DNA from: Clostridia bacterium
GTDB taxonomy: Bacteria; Bacillota; Clostridia; Acetivibrionales; STF1-152
Reading direction: 5' to 3'
Assembly (NCBI GenBank): GCA_028280575.1
Contig: JANQLN010000092.1
Coordinates: forward strand, 16,812-80,811
DNA: 64,000 nt
Part shown: positions 52,460 through 59,424 of the stretch, piece by piece
Position numbering within the stretch: the stretch's first letter is position 1
How the letters are laid out: every line of letters starts with the position of its first letter
The notes under the pieces: generated by a model
What the model was told of the DNA's origin: nothing
Database searches by the model: none
The model's input: only the letters and a program-made list of their open reading frames with translations
Translations under genes and position numbers: made by a program

Positions 52460-53692
52460 CTAATCAATGATCTGCATGGATTTATTATCAAAAATGTCTG
52501 TAATCATATTTTCTGAGAGAAAAATATGTTCTAAATGCAATGTATCTTTTATTCTAACTATTTTCGGGCTGTCTTGGTCTATTTGAGGACAGCATTTTAT
52601 TGCGGCAATTACCGATTCCCTTTCATTGTCCATGACAACAGGTATTCTACCGGCCTCCGGATTGCCGGAAGCAATCACATTGGCATATGTAGACACATAA
52701 TCTATACCATTAACGGCTTTCTTTGTGGTAAAATCCGCTAAACCTATGCCGCAGGCATTGCCATGGGACGCCTTTGACAATCCCGATACCACTATACGCT
52801 TTATTTCCGGACCGTTGAATCCTTCCAGAGGGCCTTTTGTTGTTCTTCCAATGATATTGGGGTCCATGCCCGCTCCGGAAATATCCTTCCCCAGTTGTTC
52901 CACAATAAGTACATCTATTGACGGAAGCATTATACAGGGCATAAGTTTTTTTGCTAACTTCAGCAGTTCCGGCTCATCTTTTAAAAAATCACCGGCGGGT
53001 ACGGCTCTGATTAGCGCTGTTCTATCATAAGCATTCTCCACTATAGCAATTCCAAAGCCCACCGGAGCTCTACATAAAAATACTTTTGCTACTTCCGGGA
53101 TAATTGTGTCAAAGCGCTCAAAGCCTTCCTGGTGAAGCCTTGAGCAGCCTTCATGTTTTCCCAGGCCAATTGCAAGCATTTTGCACAGCCCGCTTTCAAT
53201 TACACCTTTAAAATCGGTGTGAGGCTTTATCCTAGCTATTGGCACTACCATATCAGCGTTATAGGCCAGCTTATCCATAAATACCGGAACACCGTCTTTT
53301 GTCTTGCCTAGCTTTATTACCTCCATGGAAGATTTTATTGGCATTTCCATGCTTGACTCATCTATACCATACCCTTTTAGCACTTCTTTCTGCCCTTTGC
53401 TTGTAGCACCTCCATGACTGCCCATTGCCGGCACTATAAACGGTTTTGCTCCCAGGCTCTTCAAACATTTGCCCACTGTTCTTACTATAATATCAAGATT
53501 ACCTATGCCCCTGCTGCCCACTGCAACAGCCACTTTACAGCCAGGTTTGACTGTGCTGTTTATCCGTATCCTATTCAACTGTTCAAATATTGTTGCTTCA
53601 ACATTTTTAATTTCAGTATTATCAAATATTTGTTTGACCTTTATCATTTTGGGCAACTCCATGTTTAAAGCACTATCCGTTAATATCGGCAT
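52460..53692 (-). CDS. LarA-like nickel-pincer racemase family protein (DUF2088)
   Basis: A 410-residue protein of the lactate racemase LarA superfamily. Characteristic blocks are MGSHGGATSKGQ and RIKPHTDFKGVIESG, which supply His and Lys residues used by LarA in 2-hydroxyacid racemisation. LarA proper needs the nickel-pincer cofactor made by LarB, LarC and LarE; none is in this window. In this operon it is likely to act on another 2-hydroxy sugar acid. GGAGGGAGGTTATTGAT precedes the ATG. It is the first gene of the operon. Confidence 0.8.
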   Translation of the reverse strand: MPILTDSALNMELPKMIKVKQIFDNTEIKNVEATIFEQLNRIRINSTVKPGCKVAVAVGSRGIGNLDIIVRTVGKCLKSLGAKPFIVPAMGSHGGATSKGQKEVLKGYGIDESSMEMPIKSSMEVIKLGKTKDGVPVFMDKLAYNADMVVPIARIKPHTDFKGVIESGLCKMLAIGLGKHEGCSRLHQEGFERFDTIIPEVAKVFLCRAPVGFGIAIVENAYDRTALIRAVPAGDFLKDEPELLKLAKKLMPCIMLPSIDVLIVEQLGKDISGAGMDPNIIGRTTKGPLEGFNGPEIKRIVVSGLSKASHGNACGIGLADFTTKKAVNGIDYVSTYANVIASGNPEAGRIPVVMDNERESVIAAIKCCPQIDQDSPKIVRIKDTLHLEHIFLSENMITDIFDNKSMQIID

Positions 53693-53744
53693 ATCAATAA
53701 CCTCCCTCCGCCGGTTTCATAAGTCCGTTAATGTGTATAATGCT

Positions 53745-53760
53745 TGCAAAAGCGCTTCCT
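53745..53760. promoter_or_regulatory. AAGCGCTT palindrome upstream of the LarA-like gene
   Basis: AAGCGCTT at 53750-53757 is a perfect palindrome about 60 bases before the start of the operon. A related core, TTAGCGCTTA, is at 51288-51297. It could be an operator or a catabolite-control-like site; the match to the cre consensus is not exact. Confidence 0.35.
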
Positions 53761-53922
53761 TCCTAAGTCAATATTGTAGTCCAAACATTAAATTATATGG
53801 GCCCACCTCCCCTTTTGCTCTCTATGCCACTGGTAATTCCTTGTTATTTTTTTTCATATTATTACTAAGTTATGTAATTTTGATACACAAGCGGGTAAAA
53901 AAATTTGCAGTTTTTAAAGAAT

Positions 53923-54783
53923 TCAATACCGTTTTGATATTAAAGCTTTTCTTGCCTTATTTAAATTACCTATAACTATGTCCTTTCTTTTTAATGCTAC
54001 TCCAACTGAAAGTACATCAATTACTGCAAGCTGGCTAATTCGTGAAGCCATGGGCTCTGTCCTGTATGCAAGCTCTTTTGCCGATACTATCAGTTTTATA
54101 TCTGAGACATTTGTTACGGGTGACTTCAAACTACTGGTAATACATATTGTTTTTGCCCCTGCTTTTGCGGCAATTTCAAGAGATCGGACAATATCCTTTG
54201 TGCTTCCGCTATGTGAAATGCCGATAACCACATCATTGTTACCTAATATTGATGCCGACATTACCTGCATATGTGAGTCATTATAAGCAATACAGGGAAT
54301 ACCAAGCTTAAAAAATTTGTGTTGGGCGTCAAAAGCCATCATTCCTGAGCCGCCTAGACCATAAAATTCAATTTTATTTGCCTGCGCAAGTGCATTAACC
54401 GCCTTCTCCACTTCACTATTGTCAATAGTGCACAGAGTATCTTCAATTGCTTTCATATCAGCCACCATTACCTTGTGGATTATCTTGGAAATATCATCTG
54501 TTTCTTCTATCTCTTCATGAATATACTTAACAGGCTCTATTAAAGTTCTAGCCATATTTATCTTCAATTCCTGATAACCTTCAAATCCCAAGACTTTACA
54601 AAGTCTTATGACGGAAGTCTCAGATACACGGCACTTTTCAGCCAGTGTATTAATATTCAAATAAATTACTTCATCGGGATGTCCCTCAATATAGTCGGCA
54701 ACTTTTTTCTCCGATGCACGCAGAGAGCTGTATAGGCTTCGTATTTTGATTAGTGGGTCCACATTTTGATTAACGACATTCAT
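53923..54783 (-). CDS. RpiR family transcriptional regulator (HTH-SIS)
   Basis: A 286-residue regulator. The N-terminal HTH_6 domain (about residues 8-80, VADYIEGHPDEVIYLNINTLAEKCRVSETSVIRLCKVLG) is followed by a SIS sugar-phosphate-binding domain (about 125-260, FYGLGGSGMMAFDAQHKFFKLG, ISHSGSTKDIV). RpiR proteins sense phosphorylated sugars and usually repress or activate adjacent catabolic genes. It is the first gene after the operon in reading order on the minus strand, and divergent from the inositol-monophosphatase-like gene; its target is probably both. AGAGGT lies 8 bases before the ATG. Confidence 0.88.
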   Translation of the reverse strand: MNVVNQNVDPLIKIRSLYSSLRASEKKVADYIEGHPDEVIYLNINTLAEKCRVSETSVIRLCKVLGFEGYQELKINMARTLIEPVKYIHEEIEETDDISKIIHKVMVADMKAIEDTLCTIDNSEVEKAVNALAQANKIEFYGLGGSGMMAFDAQHKFFKLGIPCIAYNDSHMQVMSASILGNNDVVIGISHSGSTKDIVRSLEIAAKAGAKTICITSSLKSPVTNVSDIKLIVSAKELAYRTEPMASRISQLAVIDVLSVGVALKRKDIVIGNLNKARKALISKRY

Positions 54784-54923
54784 ATCATTTACCTCTTAAC
54801 CAATTAATCCTGTAGTATATATGGAGTATCAGAGTGGTTTGTAATAAATATACACAAATTAATCTTTATTTGTATCTTGCATACATATTTTATCTTCATT
54901 CTGAAATTTTGTCAAGTGAAATT

Positions 54924-54941
54924 GCATTTTAATCGAAATGC
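54924..54941. promoter_or_regulatory. Near-palindrome GCATTTTAATCGAAATGC, candidate RpiR operator
   Basis: An 18-base imperfect palindrome (7 of 9 pairs) in the 266-base divergent region between rpiR-like and the IMPase-like genes. RpiR regulators often bind GAAA/TTTC-containing palindromes. A shorter copy of the half AATCGAAAT occurs at 51273-51281 upstream of the kinase gene. Confidence 0.45.
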
Positions 54942-55049
54942 CTCATATCCTTACATTTATTGTGGAATGTAGAAAGAATTTGAGGTATAATGTGGTAAAT
55001 AAATTGTTCATTTAGGATACTTGCCAAAAGAGGAAGTCGGGGTGGAAAA

Positions 55050-55805
55050 GTGTTAAATAAATCTGAACTGAGAGATATTGTTGAAAAAGCAGGCCTTATA
55101 TTAAAGTCAAAATATTTCAGCAGCTTCTCAATCCGTGAAAAAGAAAGAGGGCATCTTGTATCAAATACGGATTTGGAAGTTGAAATGTTTTTAAAGAAAC
55201 AACTTAAAAAAATTGATTCATCAATTGGCTTTTATGGTGAGGAAACTGGTGGAGATGAAGAATGTCTGCAAAGATGGATTGTTGATTCTTTGGATGGTAC
55301 AGCCAATTTTATTTTTGGTGTGCCATATTTTTGCACTTCAATAGCATTGGAAAAAAATAAAAGGATCGTATGCGGTTTGATTTATAGCCCGATAACGGAA
55401 GAAATTTTTGAAGCATATGAGGATGAAAATTCAGCTTTTTGCAATGGGAAAGAAATATATGTTTCAACAGTCTCGAAGCTAAATGAGTCAAAAACTGTTT
55501 TCGGATTCAGTGCAAATTATAAAAATATAAATAGATACCATTCTGAATGGAGGCTTGCCTTTGAAGGCTGTTTGAAGGGTATGGGGCTTCTTTCGCCTGC
55601 CATGAATCTATGTAATGTTGCACGAGGCCGAACGGATGCATTTATTGATTTTGGAGCAAGTATGGAAGGACAGGCGGCCGGAGGTTTTATTCTTCAAAAA
55701 GCCGGAGGGGCTTTGCTGGACTATGACGGAAGCCCATGGAATCATCATAAAACCGGAATTGTTGGAACGAATGGACATTTGGAGGTTATACAGTTAAGAG
55801 CATAG
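55050..55805 (+). CDS. Inositol monophosphatase family protein
   Basis: A 251-residue Mg-dependent phosphatase. The first metal motif is complete (GEETGGDE and WIVDSLDGTANF), but the usual C-terminal WDxAAG motif reads SMEGQAAGG, so the position of the third metal-binding Asp is Gly or shifted to Glu. The protein may therefore have altered activity. The GTG start follows GGAAGTCGGGGTGG. It is divergent from the RpiR regulator and opposite to the sugar-acid operon, so it may remove phosphate from an intermediate of that pathway. Confidence 0.82.
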   Translation: MLNKSELRDIVEKAGLILKSKYFSSFSIREKERGHLVSNTDLEVEMFLKKQLKKIDSSIGFYGEETGGDEECLQRWIVDSLDGTANFIFGVPYFCTSIALEKNKRIVCGLIYSPITEEIFEAYEDENSAFCNGKEIYVSTVSKLNESKTVFGFSANYKNINRYHSEWRLAFEGCLKGMGLLSPAMNLCNVARGRTDAFIDFGASMEGQAAGGFILQKAGGALLDYDGSPWNHHKTGIVGTNGHLEVIQLRA

Positions 55806-55831
55806 CTGGTTTAACCTGGTAAATTGTTCCT

Positions 55832-55978
55832 GATGTTCTTTGGGATATGCATTCAAATACATGGGATAAATAGGCAGAAAACGGAAGTGGATGGGCTGTT
55901 TTAATTAATTCTGTGCTAAATCCGCATACACGACTTTTCGAGTGGGCTCCTGGAAAAGTAAGAGAAGATGGTATATAA
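55832..55978 (+). pseudogene. Decayed coding fragment
   Basis: In one frame the bases encode DVLWDMHSNTWDK, a TAG, then AENGSGWAVLINSV...TRLFEWAPGKVREDGI and a stop. The composition looks like protein (Trp-rich, no repeats), with one internal stop and no start codon or binding site. The remainder of the 339-base gap 55806-56144 holds nothing recognised. I cannot name the parent gene. Confidence 0.35.
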
Positions 55979-56144
55979 TATAAATTAGAAATCTAAAATA
56001 AAAATTAAGGTATATCTGTGTGGTATATAAGAGGGTGTTGATCAATTAGGCAGTGGTATGTCCCATGCCCATATAGCGGAAATGTTGGAATGTAACACTA
56101 TGTAAGATAATGGGAAATAAGAAGTATTTATAAAGAAGGAGCTG

Positions 56145-56972
56145 GTGAGTAAGATGTATGCAGCAGACTTGGATCAGATTCTAGCTACACGGCATGACAA
56201 CGGTGCAGACTTTTGGGCAACTCCTGACGGGCGTATTGGCGTGGGAGGGCCATTTAGCACCTTGGATTCGCTCCTTATCCTCAGTGAGCTGGGAGTATCG
56301 AAGTCTCACGAAGCGCTAAGGGGTGCTGCAGAACTTGTTCTCAATGCTTGTCGAAAAGATGGCCGGGTGCGTGTGGCGCCCAAGGGTTCAATCTATCCAT
56401 GCCATACAGCTGTATCTGCTGCTGCACTGTGCAGAAACGGATATGAAAGTGACAGCCGCGTAAAAACAATGCTCAATTATTTATTGACGAACCGATTTGA
56501 AGATGGAGGATGGCGCTGCAACAAGTTTTCTTATGGACGTGGACCGGAGACTAACTACTCCAACCCAGGAGTAACGCTATATGCCCTGGATGCTTTTAGA
56601 TGTGCAGGTATGAACGAGGGCTCTGACCTTTCCCGGGCGGTTGAAACCCTTCTCAATCACTGGACTGTTCGCGTGCCGACGGGTCCCTGTCACTTTGGGA
56701 TTGGTAAATTGTTCATGCAAGTAGAATATCCGTTTCTAAGATATAATCTCTTTTACTATACTTACGTGCTTTCTTTCTACCCCGAGGCTCGAAAAGATGA
56801 GCGTTTCATTGAAGCTTTTTCAGTTTTGAAAGATAAGCTGGACGATGAGAATAGGCTGATTGTTGAAAGACCGAATCGCAAGCTGGCCAAACTGCAATTC
56901 TGCAAAAAAGGTGAACCATCTGAAGCAGCTACGAAACGCTATTGTGAAATCGCTGCTAATATGGAAAAATGA
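56145..56972 (+). CDS. Alpha/alpha-toroid (prenyltransferase / squalene-cyclase-like) protein
   Basis: A 275-residue protein whose repeated helical blocks (TLDSLLILSELG, HTAVSAAALCRNGY, FEDGGWRCNKFSYGRGPETNYSNPGVTLYALDAF) resemble the alpha/alpha toroid of prenyltransferases and terpene cyclases. Motifs such as DGGW are typical of that fold. No DxDD or other catalytic cyclase motif is seen, so it is probably not a terpene cyclase. GTG at 56145 is 3 bases after AAGGAG, ATG at 56154 is 12 bases after; the true start is uncertain. Arginine codons are mostly CGN, unlike its neighbours. Function unknown. Confidence 0.7.
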   Translation: MSKMYAADLDQILATRHDNGADFWATPDGRIGVGGPFSTLDSLLILSELGVSKSHEALRGAAELVLNACRKDGRVRVAPKGSIYPCHTAVSAAALCRNGYESDSRVKTMLNYLLTNRFEDGGWRCNKFSYGRGPETNYSNPGVTLYALDAFRCAGMNEGSDLSRAVETLLNHWTVRVPTGPCHFGIGKLFMQVEYPFLRYNLFYYTYVLSFYPEARKDERFIEAFSVLKDKLDDENRLIVERPNRKLAKLQFCKKGEPSEAATKRYCEIAANMEK

Positions 56973-57135
56973 GTCTCTCATTTAATTAATGCAGGCTGTA
57001 GGATAGAAAGATTTGATGACGTAACTTATTAGACAGCTGGCAGCACAACACCCTTGGATATCTGCTGCAAGAACAGCGTGTTCCTTATTGCTTAAAATCC
57101 TCTTAAAGCTTTATATGTATATCTGACTAATATAA

Positions 57136-58788
57136 TTACTCATTACGCCATACAACTGTACAAAGCCTTTTGGCTTCTTCATCAGTAGGGTAGCGTAGAA
57201 AATCATTGTCAGTCAGCCAATATAAAACGGCATACTGGGGGTAGATCTTATATTTGTGATAAACCCTTTCTTCTGATGAAATAAAGTCCGGTATTTCCTT
57301 TTCAAATGAATTTGCATATTTCTCAATATAATCTATAAATATTTCTTCTCCAAGCTCTGCAAGGATTTCATCTAAAATATTACTTAAACTACTAAATTCT
57401 GGCTTGTTGAAATAAGGCACAAGTATTTTAGGCTTTCCGTCAATCATCCTTACATATCCTTCTTCTGCTTCCCTGGCAATGACAAGTTTATCATGTTCGT
57501 TTGGAACCTCATTTTTATAAATAATTTGTGCAATGCGGTATATATTACTTAAATTGGGAGAATCAAAGTTGCGCCAATGAATTCCTATGTTTATAGTTGC
57601 TCTGCTATCAAGCTGTAAAGATGAGTTCCCCAAATCATCATACCTTGTCTTAATTCCATTTCCGGTTGATTTTTTATAAAAATCTATTTCTTCTCCTGTG
57701 AATTCTGTTTGTGTATCAAAATAGCTATCATCACAAAGGGTTGCGCATACCCAATGCTGTGAACCATCTTTGCGTTTCGGAGTATCTATATTGATATTGT
57801 TTTTACGAAGAACAGTACTCATTGATTTGTAATAAAGTTTGTTTGTTACAATTGGCATAATTGCCCAAAGCACAAAATCTTTATCTAGATCACTGCCTAA
57901 AAATCTGATATCTCTAATCTGATCATACCTTTTATTAAATGCGTTATATATCTTTTGGGCATATGGGCCTATATTATAATAATGATATTTACCTGCAAGC
58001 ACATTGTGCCTTATGTTTGCAATGAAGAAATTTGTAGTGTATTTGTTTTTATTGACTACACACATATAATCCATATATACCAGACATTTTATATGGTTTT
58101 CTATATACCCTGCCGCTACCATAAGCGTTCTTGCGATTTCTTCTATTGTGAGCGTTTTTCCATAGCATGCAAGGCAAATGTTATCTACCAGCCGGTCAGA
58201 ACCAAGTCCACACTGGTCGTATTCCTTATTTTTGTATCCATCATGCCCTGCCATGATTCTTTTTGGAGTATAATTTAAATTGTTATTTGTCATTTCCATC
58301 CCTACTTTCAATTTCTTTTTTATTTTACTTAAGTGCCAACGGACAGTAGAAGGCAGAATACCAAGCAATTTTGATATTTCATCACCAGTTTTGTTTTCAT
58401 AATAAAACATAAGTGTTATCTGCCTGTGTAGTTTGGTGAGATAAGCGATTTCAGTTTTCAATCTTTTGATTAAAAATTTATGATTTACCTCTTCTTCGAT
58501 ATTGCTGCTATCTTGCAAATCAAACAAAGAATTTACATCAAGGTTGTTCCAATGCTTTTTATTGCTTCGCAGGAATTTTGACCAAGTATAGCAACAGATA
58601 GTGTAAACAAAACTATCAAGGTTATCAATCTTCTCTTGACGTCTTAGGGAAGTTGATAAAGATAATAGTATATCCTGTGATAAATCTTCGGCTATCTGTA
58701 AATTATGCGTCTTTGAATACGCAAATCCCATGATTTTTCTTGCATAGCTATGTACAACATCATCACTTAGTTTAATTTTATCCACCAT
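57136..58788 (-). CDS. ECF-like sigma factor with long C-terminal extension
   Basis: A 550-residue protein. The first about 165 residues are a complete ECF-type sigma-70: region 2 (DVVHSYARKIMGFAYSKTH...AEDLSQDILLSLS) and region 4 (LTKLHRQITLMFYYENKTGDEISKLLGILPSTVRWHLSKIKKK). A further about 380 residues follow with Cys (DNICLACYGKTLTIEEIA), aromatic-rich and charged segments but no domain I recognise. Typical ECF factors are about 170-200 residues; C-terminal extensions of this size occur in a few families and may act as a sensor or fused anti-sigma. AAAGG precedes the ATG directly, which is a poor spacing. Divergent BlaI/BlaR1-like genes lie beyond. Confidence 0.72.
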   Translation of the reverse strand: MVDKIKLSDDVVHSYARKIMGFAYSKTHNLQIAEDLSQDILLSLSTSLRRQEKIDNLDSFVYTICCYTWSKFLRSNKKHWNNLDVNSLFDLQDSSNIEEEVNHKFLIKRLKTEIAYLTKLHRQITLMFYYENKTGDEISKLLGILPSTVRWHLSKIKKKLKVGMEMTNNNLNYTPKRIMAGHDGYKNKEYDQCGLGSDRLVDNICLACYGKTLTIEEIARTLMVAAGYIENHIKCLVYMDYMCVVNKNKYTTNFFIANIRHNVLAGKYHYYNIGPYAQKIYNAFNKRYDQIRDIRFLGSDLDKDFVLWAIMPIVTNKLYYKSMSTVLRKNNINIDTPKRKDGSQHWVCATLCDDSYFDTQTEFTGEEIDFYKKSTGNGIKTRYDDLGNSSLQLDSRATINIGIHWRNFDSPNLSNIYRIAQIIYKNEVPNEHDKLVIAREAEEGYVRMIDGKPKILVPYFNKPEFSSLSNILDEILAELGEEIFIDYIEKYANSFEKEIPDFISSEERVYHKYKIYPQYAVLYWLTDNDFLRYPTDEEAKRLCTVVWRNE

Positions 58789-58988
58789 CCTTTAAACACT
58801 TCACTATATAAGTACCAATATAAAAAGAAATGTTGGTAAGGTATTGAGTTTATTTTTAATTACAGCATAAAATCAATAGTATTATAACATAAGATAAAAT
58901 TTTACAGTGAAACTCCACCTGGGTTAATACATTTAAGCTTTTTTTTCGTTTGACTTGCAAAGTATTGGATTATTCTAAAAAGTTATTA

Positions 58989-59046
58989 TTGACATTTTGG
59001 TCTATAGAGTATAGACTAGTAATACCAGGTCGATATTATATAGACC
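58989..59046 (+). promoter_or_regulatory. BlaI-type promoter with two operator palindromes
   Basis: TTGACA (58989-58994) is a clear -35. Two 19-bp palindromes follow: GGTCTATAGAGTATAGACT (58999-59017) and GGTCGATATTATATAGACC (59028-59046), consensus GGTCTATA-N3-TATAGACC, with centres 29 bases apart. The first overlaps the -10 region. They are the expected binding sites of the BlaI-like repressor encoded just downstream. Confidence 0.8.
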
Positions 59047-59059
59047 AAGGAGGTTTATC

Positions 59060-59422
59060 ATGAAAGAATATAAACTTACAGAAAGTGAAGAAAAGTTTGC
59101 AGAGTTAATATGGCAGAGTGAGCCGATTGGTTCCGGCAATCTTGTGAAGCTATGTGAAAAAGAAATGAGCTGGAAAAAGTCTACAACATATACAGTACTA
59201 AAAAAACTATGTGAAAAAGGTATTTTCCAAAATGAAAATGCTATTGTTTCATCTTCGATTCATAAGGATGAATATTACGCAAAGCAAAGTATACGTTTCG
59301 TTGAGGACACCTTTGGAGGATCGTTGCCAAAATTTCTGACAGCTTTTATCAGAGCAAGAAAGTTAAGCAAACACCAGGCTGAAGAGTTGAAAAAATTAAT
59401 TGACGAGCACAAGGAGGTGTAG
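59060..59422 (+). CDS. BlaI/MecI/CopY family repressor
   Basis: A 120-residue winged-helix repressor. The N-terminal DNA-binding part (about 1-75) has LTESEEKFAELIWQSEP and ELAGL-type recognition helix KKSTTYTVLKKLCEKGIF, and the C-terminal helices dimerise. Two matching palindromes lie in its promoter, so it represses its own operon. GGAGG lies 8 bases before the ATG. The stop is separated from the following M56 peptidase gene by two bases, the usual BlaI-BlaR1 pairing. Cleavage by the partner protease would release repression. Confidence 0.9.
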   Translation: MKEYKLTESEEKFAELIWQSEPIGSGNLVKLCEKEMSWKKSTTYTVLKKLCEKGIFQNENAIVSSSIHKDEYYAKQSIRFVEDTFGGSLPKFLTAFIRARKLSKHQAEELKKLIDEHKEV

Positions 59423-59424
59423 TT

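Noticed and set aside
53745..53760. Catabolite-control cre site
   Set aside because: AAGCGCTT is palindromic, but the flanking bases do not fit the cre consensus in the required register, so it is listed only as a low-confidence operator.
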